Below, one piece after another: positions 43,984 to 53,178 of a stretch of 56,544 nucleotides of DNA (within the stretch, counting starts at the first letter, position 1; each line of letters opens with the position of its first letter). The stretch covers positions 1 through 56,544 of the forward strand of contig JANWJX010000038.1 of NCBI GenBank assembly GCA_025451725.1, written 5' to 3'. Below the pieces are notes generated by a model, which did not search any database, was not told the origin of the DNA, and saw only the letters and a program-made list of their open reading frames with translations. The DNA comes from Allostellaceae bacterium (GTDB taxonomy: Bacteria; Pseudomonadota; Alphaproteobacteria; ATCC43930; CGMCC-115725). Made by a program: the position numbers and the translations under genes.

Positions 43984-46089
43984 CTATTTCCCCGCCTGAT
44001 AGTCCGCGAAGCTCTTGCCTTCGCGGACCAGCTGCTCCAGGAGCGGCGCCGGCTTCCAGTAGAACCCGTCCCGCTCGTGGAAGCGCTTGATGTCCTCCAG
44101 CACGCTCTTGAGGCCGACCGTGTCGGCATAGAACATCGGCCCGCCGCGCCAGGACGGAAAACCGTAACCCGTGACATACACAATGTCGATATCGCTGGGC
44201 CGCAGGGCGATGCCCTTCTCCAAGAGCACCGCGCCCTCGTTGATCGGGCCGTAGACGCAGCGCTTGACGATTTCCTCATCGCTGATGTGGCGGCGCTCGA
44301 TGCCCTTTTTCTTGGACTCGGCGACGATCAGCGCTTCGACCTCGGGATCGGGGATCGGGGTGCGGCTGCCCGGCTCATAGCGGTACCAGCCCTTGCCGGT
44401 CTTCTGGCCGAGCCGGCCCATGTCGCACAGCGTGGTGATGATGTCGGAATAGCGCCGGTCGTTCGGGCGCGACGCCTGCGCTGCCTTGCGGTTGCGATAG
44501 CCGACGTCGTTGCCGGCGAGATCGTGCACGCCGAACATGCCCATCGCGTAACCGAAATCGGTCAGGGCCTTGTCGACCTGCTGCGGCAGCGCGCCTTCCT
44601 CGAGGAGGAAATGCGCCTCGCGGCCGTAGTGGCGCAGCATCGCGTTGCCGATGAAGCCCTCATAGACCCGCGCCAGCACCGGCACCTTGCGGAGCTGTTT
44701 GCCGACCTGCATGCAGGTGGCGACGATGTCCTTGCCGGTCTTGTCGGCGCGAACCACTTCGACGAGGCGCATGACGTTGGCGGGCGAGAAGAAATGCAGG
44801 CCGATCACGTCCTGGGGCCGCTTGGTCACCGAGGCGATCTGGTCGATGTTGAGGCCCGACGTGTTGGTGGCGAGGACAGCGTTCGGCTTTGCGAATTTGT
44901 CGATGTCGCGGAAGATGGTCTGTTTCAGGTCCATCTCCTCCGGCACCGCCTCGATGATCATGTCGGCGTCCTTGATGCGCTCATTGCCGATGCCGCCTTT
45001 GATGAGGCCAACGCGCTTGTCCATGTCGGCCTGGCTGAGGCGGCCGCGCGACACGGTGACGGTGTAATTGTCCTTAATGCGCTTGAGGCCGCGGTCGAGG
45101 AACTCATCGGTCGCGTCGATCAGCGTCACCGGGATGCCGATATTAGCGAAGCTCATGGCGATGCCGCCGCCCATCGTGCCGGCGCCGATGATCGCCACCG
45201 ACTTCACGGGGCGCGTTGGCGTGTCGGAAGGCACGTCGGGGATTTTCGCGGCTTCGCGTTCGGCGAAGAAGACATGGCGCAACGCCTTCGACTGCGTGCC
45301 CGACATCAGCTCACCGGCGATCTCGCGCTCCTTCTTGATGCCGTCGGCGAAGGGCAAGGTCGCGGCTGCTTCCAATGCGTCGACGATCTTCACCGGCGCG
45401 ATCTGGCCGCGCGCCTTGGCGGCGGTCGTCTTGCGCGCCTCGGCAAAGAACGCGGCGTCGGCGCCGCCGAGCTTATCGGTGCGTTTGCTGACCTGGCGGC
45501 CCTTGGTGCCGCCGGGGATCGCCACCGTCTCGGCGAACTTGATCGCGCCGTCGAGCAGATCGCCCTGCACGATTTCGTCGACCAGGCCGACTTCCTTGGC
45601 TTTCGCCGCGGGCATCGGATCGCCCGAGGTGATCATGTCGAGCGCGGCCTTGACGCCGATGACGCGCGGCATGCGCTGGGTGCCGCCCGCGCCGGGAAGA
45701 ATACCGAGCTTGACCTCGGGCAGACCGAGCTGCGCCGACGGCACCGCGACACGATAGTGACAGCCGAGCGCGACTTCGAGACCGCCGCCCAGCGCGGTGC
45801 CGTGGATCGCGACGACCACAGGTTTGGCGGAATCCTCGAAGCCGTTGATGATGGTCTGGAGGCCCGGGCCGGTCATCGGCTTGCCGAACTCGCGGATGTC
45901 GGCGCCCGCGATATAGGTCCGCCCCGCGCCGATCAGCACCATCGCCTTTACCTCGGTGTCGGCGGTCGCCTTCGACAGGCTGTCGGCCAGGCCTTCGCGC
46001 ACGGAACTGGACAGCGCGTTGACCGGCGGGTTGTCGACGGTGATGACGGCGATGTTGCCGCGGCGCTCGTAACGGACGGTGTCGGACAT
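43984..46089 (-). CDS. Bifunctional enoyl-CoA hydratase / 3-hydroxyacyl-CoA dehydrogenase (FadB/PimF-like)
   Basis: A 701-aa two-domain beta-oxidation enzyme. The crotonase part (residues ~1-190) has AIHGTALGGGLEVALGCHYR and GILPGAGGTQRMPRVIG, the oxyanion and catalytic Glu regions. The dehydrogenase part begins at SVAIIGAGTMGGGIAMSFA (NAD fold), with the active-site segment GLHFFSPANVMRLVEVV. A tandem C-terminal 3HCDH domain follows. The ATG at 46089 has GGAGG upstream; an earlier in-frame start adds 24 residues without similarity. First gene of the fadB-pimC-pimD-like operon; no thiolase or ligase is adjacent. Confidence 0.93.
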   Translation of the reverse strand: MSDTVRYERRGNIAVITVDNPPVNALSSSVREGLADSLSKATADTEVKAMVLIGAGRTYIAGADIREFGKPMTGPGLQTIINGFEDSAKPVVVAIHGTALGGGLEVALGCHYRVAVPSAQLGLPEVKLGILPGAGGTQRMPRVIGVKAALDMITSGDPMPAAKAKEVGLVDEIVQGDLLDGAIKFAETVAIPGGTKGRQVSKRTDKLGGADAAFFAEARKTTAAKARGQIAPVKIVDALEAAATLPFADGIKKEREIAGELMSGTQSKALRHVFFAEREAAKIPDVPSDTPTRPVKSVAIIGAGTMGGGIAMSFANIGIPVTLIDATDEFLDRGLKRIKDNYTVTVSRGRLSQADMDKRVGLIKGGIGNERIKDADMIIEAVPEEMDLKQTIFRDIDKFAKPNAVLATNTSGLNIDQIASVTKRPQDVIGLHFFSPANVMRLVEVVRADKTGKDIVATCMQVGKQLRKVPVLARVYEGFIGNAMLRHYGREAHFLLEEGALPQQVDKALTDFGYAMGMFGVHDLAGNDVGYRNRKAAQASRPNDRRYSDIITTLCDMGRLGQKTGKGWYRYEPGSRTPIPDPEVEALIVAESKKKGIERRHISDEEIVKRCVYGPINEGAVLLEKGIALRPSDIDIVYVTGYGFPSWRGGPMFYADTVGLKSVLEDIKRFHERDGFYWKPAPLLEQLVREGKSFADYQAGK

Positions 46090-46260
46090 GATGCCTCCAA
46101 ACCCCTTCTCTATTGTTCTATCGAATAACGGTTCGCCCACCTTACCGGCCCAACATGACAAAGCAAGTGGGCAAAACAGTAGGTCAGCCCAATTGTTTTC
46201 GGAAGGCTGTGCAGCGGCGGCGCGCGCCTATACCATCCCGCGCTGAGGAGCGGGGTAACG

Positions 46261-46779
46261 ATGACAGCATCCGTTCGGTTGGCGACTACGCTGGCCATGA
46301 TGGCGATGATGGCGCTGCCGTGGCTACCGTCGCGCGCCGAAGAGCCGACGCGCATCGACGTCACTTATGATTCCGTCATGGACATGGTGCGGCCGGAGAA
46401 TCATCCCGGCATCAAGGTACATCACAATCTGCATATCCGTGTCGCGAACGGCGACATCTTGGCGGAACGGCGCGACCGCCGCACCGGGCACTATGCCGAC
46501 AGGAACGCGACGATGCAGGTGCTCGAAGACACCGGCGAAGACGCGAGCGGCGTCCATTGGCGCGTTGCGTCCAACGGCACGCTGGTGCGCGAGCAGAATT
46601 TCGCGCAAAGCACGCGCACCATGACCGTGACGTTTCTGCCGGGCCACACCTGTCGTCTCGATGTCGTCGATCGTCTTAAGCCGGGATTTAAGGAATATGA
46701 GTTCCTGCGCCTCAAGGTCCACGAGATGGGCTACTACTCGAGCTACACGGTGATCGCGACGTCGTGTCGGCTCAACTGA
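46261..46779 (+). CDS. Secreted protein of unknown function
   Basis: A 172-aa protein with a signal peptide (LATTLAMMAMMALPWLPSRA, cleavage near SRAEEP). The mature part is predicted mainly beta (HHNLHIRVANGDILAERRDRR; TMTVTFLPGHTCRLDVVDRL) and has two Cys, one in GHTC and one in ATSCRLN at the C-terminus, which could form a disulfide. I do not recognise the family. It is divergent from the beta-oxidation operon (171-bp gap) and abuts the end of the TonB-like gene, so neighbours give no clear clue. Confidence 0.7.
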   Translation: MTASVRLATTLAMMAMMALPWLPSRAEEPTRIDVTYDSVMDMVRPENHPGIKVHHNLHIRVANGDILAERRDRRTGHYADRNATMQVLEDTGEDASGVHWRVASNGTLVREQNFAQSTRTMTVTFLPGHTCRLDVVDRLKPGFKEYEFLRLKVHEMGYYSSYTVIATSCRLN

Positions 46780-47823
46780 TCAGAACATCTGATCGAGCAG
46801 ACTCAGCTTGTAATCGATACGGAATTTTACCCGCGCGGCATCGCCCTTGAAATTGTCGGGCAAGTGCGGCGCGGGCGAGGCGTGACGCACCATCGTCAGC
46901 GTTGCCTCGTCGAGTGATGGAAAGCCCGAGCCTTTTTCGATATGCGCATCGCCGATCGTGCCGTCGCGCGCGATGGTGAAGCCGATCTCGACCGAGCCCT
47001 GTTGCTTCGCGTTCAGCGCCTCCGGCGGATATTTTTTGTAGCGCAACAGATGTTTGTAGAGCCGGTCGAGATAATCGTCGCCCGGCCCGGCACTATTGCC
47101 GAACGCACCCTTGCCGAGACCTTGCGTGCCCTTGCCGGGGCCGGGAACGCCTGGTGACGCGGCGGCGCCAGGCGCGGCCGCCGGGGCGCTGGCCGGCGGC
47201 GTCGGCGCGACCGGTGCGGTCTGCGCGGGCGGCGTCTCGCGGCGCGGCGCGGCCTGATGGCGTGGCGGGATATGTCGCGGCTTGGGCGGTGGGATTTCAA
47301 CGGCGACCGGCGGCGGTACCGCTGTCGCCATCGGTTGCGGCGGGTGCGGCGTGGGGGGCGTTTGCGGCGGTGGCCTGATCGGTTCCGGCGCGGGCGGTGC
47401 AATTTCCGGCTGTGGCGGCGTCGGTTTAGGAATTTCGGGCTGGGGCGGTGGAGGCGTCGTCACCGGTTCGGGTGCGGGCGGTGGAATGTCCGGCTTGGCT
47501 GGCTCCGGTGCGGCGGCAGACGGGCCGGCCGCGGCCCCGCCGCCCCCGCCGGCGCCTTCGCTGCCGGGTCCCAGCGGCACCAGCGTGATTTTCAGCACCA
47601 GCACCGGCGGTGATTGACGAGCTTCCAGCAATCCCAGCACAAGCGCTCCGATCATCAGGAGGTGGGTAAGTATGGAAACAACAATCCAATGCCGCTCCAA
47701 GGTCCGGCGTGTCGCGGCGCTGGTTCCAGTGTCGCGCGGCCCGTCGGGAAACGGTGCACGCGCCAGCGGCACGACCACCTGGTCGCGGTCGTCGTCACGT
47801 TTTGGGACGGGCGTCAAACTCAT
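46780..47823 (-). CDS. TonB-family energy transducer protein
   Basis: A 347-aa protein with one N-terminal membrane span (HWIVVSILTHLLMIGALVLG, about residues 45-65), a long Pro-rich periplasmic linker (repeated PPxPEP) and a C-terminal TonB fold (YPPEALNAKQQGSVEIGFTI, DEATLTMVRHASPAPHLPD). It should couple ExbBD energy to an outer-membrane receptor or act in envelope stability as TonB2-type proteins. No ExbB, ExbD or receptor gene is in the window. The stop touches the convergent secreted-protein gene. Confidence 0.88.
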   Translation of the reverse strand: MSLTPVPKRDDDRDQVVVPLARAPFPDGPRDTGTSAATRRTLERHWIVVSILTHLLMIGALVLGLLEARQSPPVLVLKITLVPLGPGSEGAGGGGGAAAGPSAAAPEPAKPDIPPPAPEPVTTPPPPQPEIPKPTPPQPEIAPPAPEPIRPPPQTPPTPHPPQPMATAVPPPVAVEIPPPKPRHIPPRHQAAPRRETPPAQTAPVAPTPPASAPAAAPGAAASPGVPGPGKGTQGLGKGAFGNSAGPGDDYLDRLYKHLLRYKKYPPEALNAKQQGSVEIGFTIARDGTIGDAHIEKGSGFPSLDEATLTMVRHASPAPHLPDNFKGDAARVKFRIDYKLSLLDQMF

Positions 47824-47920
47824 GCTGCGCCTTGGTACCGCGAACGCGAGGTAGCGGCAATGCGCGGGCCGGAAACGAATGTTAAGGTCGGACCGGGATC
47901 GTTATATCGGGGAGCGAAGA

Positions 47921-48655
47921 ATGACCGACCGGCTCAAAGGCAAGAAGGCGCTGGTGACGGCGGCGGGGCAGGGAATCGGCCGGGCGACGGCGCTGGCCTT
48001 CGCCGCGGAAGGCGCGGCGGTGACCGCCACCGACATCGACGATAGCAAGCTTGCCGACCTGCCCAAAAATATCGCACGCAAGCGGCTCGACGTCACGAAC
48101 AGCGAAGCTATTGCCACGCTGGCGAAAGAACTCGGTGCGCTCGACGTGCTGTTCAACTGCGCCGGCTTCGTTCATCACGGCACCATTCTCGATTGCGCCG
48201 ACAAGGATTGGGATTTCACCATCGATCTAAATCTGAAGGCGATGTACCGGATGATCCGTGCGTTCCTGCCGACGATGCTGACGCACGGCGGCGGCTCCAT
48301 CGTCAACATGTCGTCGTCGGTGTCGTCGATCAAAGGCGCCCCTAACCGCTTCGTGTACGGCGTCAGCAAGGCGGGCGTCATCGGCCTGACCAAGTCGGTC
48401 GCGATCGATTTCATCCGTCAGGGCATCCGCTGCAACGCGATTTGCCCTGGCACCGTGGCCAGCCCCTCGCTGGAACAGCGCATCGCCAACCAAGGCGGTA
48501 CCGACGCCGTCCGTAAGGCCTTCATCGACCGCCAGCCGATGGGCCGGCTCGGTACGCCGGAAGAAGTGGCGGCGCTAGCGGTCTATCTCGCGGGCGATGA
48601 GTCGGCCTTCACCACCGGCACCATCCATGTCATTGACGGCGGCTTCACGCTCTAA
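47921..48655 (+). CDS. Short-chain dehydrogenase/reductase, BDH2/DHRS6-like
   Basis: A 244-aa SDR. Nucleotide motif [10 protein letters not shown], a Asp after strand 2 (TATDID) suggesting NAD rather than NADP, the NCAGFVHHG segment, and catalytic Ser-Tyr-Lys ([13 protein letters not shown]). It is strikingly similar to mammalian BDH2, including [17 protein letters not shown] and [21 protein letters not shown]2 oxidises 3-hydroxybutyrate or 2,5-dihydroxybenzoate precursors depending on report; in bacteria related enzymes act on keto-deoxy sugars. The ATG at 47921 has GGAGCG upstream. Confidence 0.88.
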   Translation: MTDRLKGKKALVTAAGQGIGRATALAFAAEGAAVTATDIDDSKLADLPKNIARKRLDVTNSEAIATLAKELGALDVLFNCAGFVHHGTILDCADKDWDFTIDLNLKAMYRMIRAFLPTMLTHGGGSIVNMSSSVSSIKGAPNRFVYGVSKAGVIGLTKSVAIDFIRQGIRCNAICPGTVASPSLEQRIANQGGTDAVRKAFIDRQPMGRLGTPEEVAALAVYLAGDESAFTTGTIHVIDGGFTL

Positions 48656-48796
48656 GACAAGAAAGAGCGAGGAACACGAAAATGACATTGCTGCCATCCG
48701 GTTTTTCGCGTTCCGGCGCACGACAATGGCTAGCAGGTTCATGAATTCCACGTTATTCTGTTATATTGATGCATCGTCGTCGTTAATTGAGGTCCC
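48656..48796 (+). promoter_or_regulatory. Leader and probable promoter of the cold-shock gene
   Basis: This 141-bp gap is AT-richer than its surroundings. TTATAT at 48761-48766 could be a -10 box, with TTCATG 17 bp upstream as a poor -35. The leader to the ATG would be ~25 nt and includes GAGG as ribosome site. Confidence in exact boxes is low. Confidence 0.3.
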
Positions 48797-49396
48797 ATGT
48801 ACGATCGTGAACGTCGTCCCGGGTATTTCCGGAACGAAGAGCCCCAGAGCGGGCGCCGTGTCGAGGCTCGGGTTAAGTGGTTCAATGCCGCTAAAGGGTT
48901 CGGTTTCGTCACGCTGACCGATGGCAGTCCGGACGCGTTCCTGCCAATGGCCGTCCTCCGCCGCGCGGGTTACGACAATGTCGGCGAAGGCGCGGTGCTG
49001 GTCTGTGAGATCGGCCCCGGTGCCAAAGGCCCGCTGGTCCTGAATGTGCTCAACGTCGACGAAAGTCAGGTGGTGGCGCGCGCACCCCGCGGCGGCGGTT
49101 ATGGCGATCGTGGAGATCGCGGCGGACGCGACAGCTACGGCGATCGCGGCGGCGGTTATGGCGGCGGCGGTGGCAGTGGCGGACCGGCACAATCGCTCGA
49201 CGGCGCGGTCAAGTGGTTCGAGCCCGACAAGGGCTATGGCTTCATCTCGCCAGATGGCGGGGGCAAGGACATTTTCATTCACGTCACCGCGCTGCGGCGC
49301 AGCGGTGTGAACGAACTCGCCGCTGGTCAGCGCGTCCGCGTCGATGTCGTCGAGGGCCGCAAGGGCCTCGAAGCCGACCGCGTCACGCTGATCTAA
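48797..49396 (+). CDS. Two-domain cold-shock protein
   Basis: A 199-aa RNA-binding protein with two cold-shock domains, about residues 20-90 and 132-199. The second has canonical RNP1 KGYGFI and RNP2 DIFIHV; the first has KGFGFV but a degenerate RNP2 (DAFLPM), so its nucleic-acid binding may differ. A Gly/Arg/Asp/Tyr linker (GGGYGDRGDRGGRD and repeats) joins them and could promote condensate-like behaviour. Two-domain forms with this layout are typical of alphaproteobacteria. The next gene starts only 4 bp after its stop. Confidence 0.93.
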   Translation: MYDRERRPGYFRNEEPQSGRRVEARVKWFNAAKGFGFVTLTDGSPDAFLPMAVLRRAGYDNVGEGAVLVCEIGPGAKGPLVLNVLNVDESQVVARAPRGGGYGDRGDRGGRDSYGDRGGGYGGGGGSGGPAQSLDGAVKWFEPDKGYGFISPDGGGKDIFIHVTALRRSGVNELAAGQRVRVDVVEGRKGLEADRVTLI

Positions 49397-49400
49397 CGCA

Positions 49401-50021
49401 CTGAAACTCGACGACACGCTGCGTGCCTACCGGCGTTACGCCGGTTGGTACGATTTTGTATTCGGCGCACCGTTCGCGCACGGACGCCGCGAAGCGGTGC
49501 GTCTCGCCAACAACGCGCCGAACCAGCGTATCCTCGAGGTCGGGGTCGGCACCGGGTTGTCGTTGCCGCTCTATCGCGGCGACGCGCGGGTCGTCGGCAT
49601 CGACGTGTCCCCCGACATGCTCGCCAAGGCGCGCGACAAAGTCGAGCGCCTTGGCTTGCGTCAGGCCGAGGCGATCGCGGAAGCGGACGCCGAGCGGCTG
49701 GCCTATCCCGACAACAGTTTCGACGCTGCCATCGCGCTCTATGTCGCGTCGGTCGTGAGCGACCTTGCGCGCTTTGGCGGCGAACTGCGCCGCGTCTGCA
49801 AACGCGGCGCGCGCATCGTCATCGTCAATCATTTCTCCCAGGAGCACGGCGCGATGCGCGCGATGGAGCAGGCGTTGGCGCCGTTCGCCGGCAAGGTCGG
49901 CTTCCATGCCGATTTTCGCCTTGACGATTTCGTGCGCGCGAGCGGCCTCACCATACGCGCGGCGCGGCCGGTCAACCTGTTCGGCTACTGGACGCTGCTC
50001 GACTGCGTGAACGAGAAATAG
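49401..50021 (+). CDS. SAM-dependent methyltransferase, PmtA-like, probable CTG start
   Basis: The conserved part reads LDDTLRAYRRYAGWYDFVFG, then SAM motif I (ILEVGVGTGLSLPLY), VVGIDVSPDMLAKA and a C-terminal LFGYWTLLDCV. This matches the phosphatidylethanolamine N-methyltransferase (PmtA) group, which makes phosphatidylcholine. Between the in-frame stop at 49389 and residue Val33 (GTG at 49497) there is no ATG, GTG or TTG, yet the family similarity begins at ~49401, where the only plausible start is CTG. A start at 49497 would remove the conserved YRRYAGWYD helix. Translation may be coupled to the cold-shock gene whose stop is 4 bp upstream. The product is 206 aa from CTG. Confidence 0.75.
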   Translation: MKLDDTLRAYRRYAGWYDFVFGAPFAHGRREAVRLANNAPNQRILEVGVGTGLSLPLYRGDARVVGIDVSPDMLAKARDKVERLGLRQAEAIAEADAERLAYPDNSFDAAIALYVASVVSDLARFGGELRRVCKRGARIVIVNHFSQEHGAMRAMEQALAPFAGKVGFHADFRLDDFVRASGLTIRAARPVNLFGYWTLLDCVNEK

Positions 50022-50024
50022 CCG

Positions 50025-51776
50025 CTACAGCGCCTCGATATCGAAGCCCATCACCGTTGCGCCGCCTTCGATCGCGGGCAGCAGGCTCGGCGCAGCCGCA
50101 AGAATCTGCTCGTTGAAAAACTGTACTGTGCCGATGATGGAGTTGTTGAACGCCGCATCACCTTCCTTGGCGTCGAGACGACGCTTGGCCTCAGCCGCTT
50201 CGAACGCCAACAGCCAACCGGCGACAACAATGCCGGTCAGTTCGAGATATGGCACCGCGCCGCTCAACGTCAGGGCGCGCTCTTTCGCGTGGGCGACGAG
50301 CCACTTGGTGGCGTCGTCCAGCGCATCGATCCCAGCGGCAAGCGCGGCGCCGCCGACCGCGGAGCCGCGCATGTACGCGATCAGCGCGACCGCCGTCGCG
50401 CCGCCGTCGCGCTGCACCTTGCGTCCGACCAGGTCGTTGGCCTGGATGCCGTTGGTGCCTTCGTAGATCGGCGCGATGCGCGCGTCGCGGTAATGCTGTG
50501 CCGCGCCGGTCTCCTCGATGAAACCCATTCCGCCATGAACCTGGACGCCGGTGGACGCGACCAGCACGCCCTGATCGGTGCACCACGCCTTCACCACCGG
50601 AATCAGCAGATCGGCGCGGGCCTGCGCCTGCTCGCGCCGATCGGCGTCAGGGGCATGGTGCGCTACGTCGAGGAGCGAGCCGGCGTAATAGACCAGCGCC
50701 CGCATCGCCGCGATCCGTGCGCGCATCGACAACAGCATCCGCCGCACGTCGGGATGATGCACGATAGGGTAAATGCCGGACGCCCTCGCGGTAACCGGCT
50801 TCCCCTGCACCCGCGTCTTGGCGTAGCCGCGCGCCTGCTGGTATGCGCGCTCGGCGACAGCGAGGCCCTGCAATCCGACCTGGAGACGCGCATTGTTCAT
50901 CATGGTGAACATGCACTCCATGCCGCGATTTTCCTCGCCGACCAGCCAGCCGATCGCGCCGTCATTGTCGCCATAGGCCATGACGCAGGTTGGGCTGGCG
51001 TGAATGCCGAGCTTGTGCTCGAGACTGACGGCGCGCAGGTCGTTGCGCGCGCCGAGGCTGCCGTCCGCGTTCACCAGATACTTCGGCACCAGGAACAGCG
51101 ACAGTCCGGCGGTGCCCGGCGGCCCGTCGGGTGAGCGCGCCAGAACCATGTGCACGATGTTCGGCGTCAGGTCGTGCTCGCCGTAGGTGATGAAGATTTT
51201 CTGGCCCTTGATGCGATAGCGGTCGCCGTCGCGTGTCGCCCGCGTGCGCATCGCGCCGACATCGGAGCCGGCTTGCGGCTCGGTCAGGTTCATCGAGCCG
51301 GTCCACTCGCCCGACACCAGTTTGGGCAGATAGAGCCGTTTCAACTCGTCGCTGCCATGCCGTTCGAGCGCCTCGACCGCGCCGACCGTGAGCAGCGGAT
51401 TGAGCGCCCAGGCCATGCTGGCCGAGGTCCACATTTCGGTGCAGCAGATGTTGAGCGCCTTGGGCAGGCCTTCGCCGCCGATCGCTTGGTCGAAGGCGAG
51501 CGCGTTCCAGCCGCCATCGACATAGGCCTTGTAAGCTTCCTTGAAGCCGTCGGGCGTGCGCACCACGCCGTTCTCGAGGTGGCTGCCCTGCTTGTCGCCG
51601 ACGATGTTGAGCGGCGCTATCATCTCGCTGGCGAATTTCGCGGCGCCCTCCATCACCGCGTCGACCAGGTCGGCTTCGGCGTGCGCGAAACCCGGCAAGG
51701 TCGCGAGTTGCGGCAGGTAGACGACTGTCTCGAGCGTAAAACGCATCTCGGCCAGCGGCGCGACGTAATCGGTCAT
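50025..51776 (-). CDS. Acyl-CoA dehydrogenase, DmdC-like
   Basis: A 583-aa acyl-CoA dehydrogenase of the long form with N-terminal extension (MTDYVAPLAEMRFTLETVVYLP) and an extra C-terminal helical domain. GSMNLTEPQAGSDVGAMRT and KIFITYGEHDLTPNIVHMVLAR (in part) are flavin/substrate strands; the catalytic Glu is present in YEGTNGIQANDLVGRK. Relatives include 3-methylmercaptopropionyl-CoA dehydrogenase DmdC and several FadE-like enzymes, so the substrate stays open. It is 12 bp upstream-to-downstream of the DUF3830 gene, same strand. Confidence 0.92.
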   Translation of the reverse strand: MTDYVAPLAEMRFTLETVVYLPQLATLPGFAHAEADLVDAVMEGAAKFASEMIAPLNIVGDKQGSHLENGVVRTPDGFKEAYKAYVDGGWNALAFDQAIGGEGLPKALNICCTEMWTSASMAWALNPLLTVGAVEALERHGSDELKRLYLPKLVSGEWTGSMNLTEPQAGSDVGAMRTRATRDGDRYRIKGQKIFITYGEHDLTPNIVHMVLARSPDGPPGTAGLSLFLVPKYLVNADGSLGARNDLRAVSLEHKLGIHASPTCVMAYGDNDGAIGWLVGEENRGMECMFTMMNNARLQVGLQGLAVAERAYQQARGYAKTRVQGKPVTARASGIYPIVHHPDVRRMLLSMRARIAAMRALVYYAGSLLDVAHHAPDADRREQAQARADLLIPVVKAWCTDQGVLVASTGVQVHGGMGFIEETGAAQHYRDARIAPIYEGTNGIQANDLVGRKVQRDGGATAVALIAYMRGSAVGGAALAAGIDALDDATKWLVAHAKERALTLSGAVPYLELTGIVVAGWLLAFEAAEAKRRLDAKEGDAAFNNSIIGTVQFFNEQILAAAPSLLPAIEGGATVMGFDIEAL

Positions 51777-51788
51777 CGGGTTCTCCCG

Positions 51789-52199
51789 TTACGCCGCCTC
51801 GAACTTTATGTCCTGCGCGCCGTGCCACAGGCACAGGCGCCCGAGTTCGGGCAGCTTGTCGAGGTTCGACGTCAGGGTGACGAAATGGTTGCCGGCGAGC
51901 TGGCCGAGCTTGCTGGCGAAATGCACGCCGCCATAGGCGAGCAGGATCTCGGTCTCGCTGATGCCTCCAGGGTAGAGAATCATCTGGCCAGGCGCAGGGT
52001 AGGAAGTGTGGTTCTCGTAGCCGACGCCGAATTGCAGGTCGCCGAGCGGAATCCACACGCCTTCGCCGCTCCATCGAACATGGACGATCTTCGAGACGAA
52101 CGGCATGCGCGCCTCGAATGCCGCGCAGGTTTTCGGCGCCGCGGCCTCGAATCGGGCGTCGAAAACGAACGGCCCCGCCGTCACGCGCAATTTATCCAT
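51789..52199 (-). CDS. DUF3830 (cyclophilin-like fold) protein
   Basis: A 136-aa protein that I assign to DUF3830 by [23 protein letters not shown], in short [17 protein letters not shown], and the [11 protein letters not shown] and [24 protein letters not shown] regions. The fold is related to cyclophilins; no activity is established, but genes are often near amino-acid or nucleobase catabolism. The ATG at 52199 is chosen over one ten codons earlier because GGGGAAG precedes it and similarity begins at MDKLRVT. It is divergent from rpsB. Confidence 0.75.
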   Translation of the reverse strand: MDKLRVTAGPFVFDARFEAAAPKTCAAFEARMPFVSKIVHVRWSGEGVWIPLGDLQFGVGYENHTSYPAPGQMILYPGGISETEILLAYGGVHFASKLGQLAGNHFVTLTSNLDKLPELGRLCLWHGAQDIKFEAA

Positions 52200-52277
52200 T
52201 TCTTTGCTTCCCCTTGCCTTATTTCCCAATCTTCCCTATTTAACCGCCTTCGACAACCCACACGCGGGGCTGCGCGA

Positions 52278-52295
52278 GGCCTTCAGCCGAAGGCC
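52278..52295 (+). promoter_or_regulatory. Hairpin in the rpsB leader
   Basis: GGCCTTC-AGCC-GAAGGCC is a perfect 7-bp stem with a 4-nt loop, 70 nt before the rpsB start. rpsB leaders in other bacteria bind S2 for feedback repression, so this may be part of such a leader; the match to a known leader family was not tested. Confidence 0.4.
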
Positions 52296-52365
52296 GAACG
52301 CTCCGGTGTCGCGAAAGCGATGGTCCCCCGCGGCGGCTCAACCGGAAAAGAAAGGTCCGTTTCTC

Positions 52366-53163
52366 ATGGCTCTGCCCGATTTCTCCATGCGCCAGCTTCT
52401 CGAAGCCGGCGTGCATTTCGGCCATCACACCCGCCGCTGGAACCCGGAGATGCAGTCGTATCTCTTCGGCGTCCGCAACAACATCCACATCATCGACCTC
52501 GAGCAGACCGTGCCGCTCTTGCATCGCGCGCTGAGCGCGGTGCGCGACGTTGCGGCGAGCGGCGGCCGCGTGCTGTTCGTCGGCACCAAGCGGCAGGCGC
52601 AGGAAGCCGTGGCGGAGGCGGCGCAGCGCTGCGGCCAGTACTACGTCAATCATCGCTGGCTCGGCGGCATGCTGACCAACTTCAAGACCATTTCCAACTC
52701 GATCAAGCGCCTCAAAGAGCTCGATGAGCGCATTGCGGAGCCGGGAGCGGGCCTCACGAAGCGCGAGCTGCTGGAGTTGACGCGCGACCGCGACAAGCTC
52801 GAGCGCGCGCTGGGCGGCATCAAGGAAATGGGCGGCTTGCCCGACATCCTGTTTGTAATCGACACCAATAAGGAAGCGATCGCGGTGCAGGAAGCGACCA
52901 AGCTTAAGATTCCCGTGGTCGCGGTCCTCGACAGCAATTCCTCGCCCGGCGGCATCCTCTATCCGATCCCCGGCAATGACGACGCGATGCGCGCGATCCA
53001 TCTTTATTGCGAGCTGGTGTCGGGCGCGGTGCTCGATGGCTTGCAGGCGGAGATGGCGGCCTCCGGCACCGACCTCGGCGCCCAGGAGAAGGTGCCCGTC
53101 GAGCCGGCGGTGGCCGCCGCCGAGCTGGACGTCACCGCATCGGGCGACAACGCGCAAGCCTAA
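52366..53163 (+). CDS. rpsB: 30S ribosomal protein S2
   Basis: A 265-aa S2 protein ([20 protein letters not shown]). Conserved [44 protein letters not shown] (short pieces) and [16 protein letters not shown] are all intact. The frame stays open upstream, but the ATG at 52366 matches the universal N-terminus and has GAAAAGAAAGG as ribosome site. A C-terminal acidic Ala-rich extension follows the fold. It is 15 bp upstream of tsf. Confidence 0.97.
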   Translation: MALPDFSMRQLLEAGVHFGHHTRRWNPEMQSYLFGVRNNIHIIDLEQTVPLLHRALSAVRDVAASGGRVLFVGTKRQAQEAVAEAAQRCGQYYVNHRWLGGMLTNFKTISNSIKRLKELDERIAEPGAGLTKRELLELTRDRDKLERALGGIKEMGGLPDILFVIDTNKEAIAVQEATKLKIPVVAVLDSNSSPGGILYPIPGNDDAMRAIHLYCELVSGAVLDGLQAEMAASGTDLGAQEKVPVEPAVAAAELDVTASGDNAQA

Positions 53164-53178
53164 GCAAGAGAGGCAATT

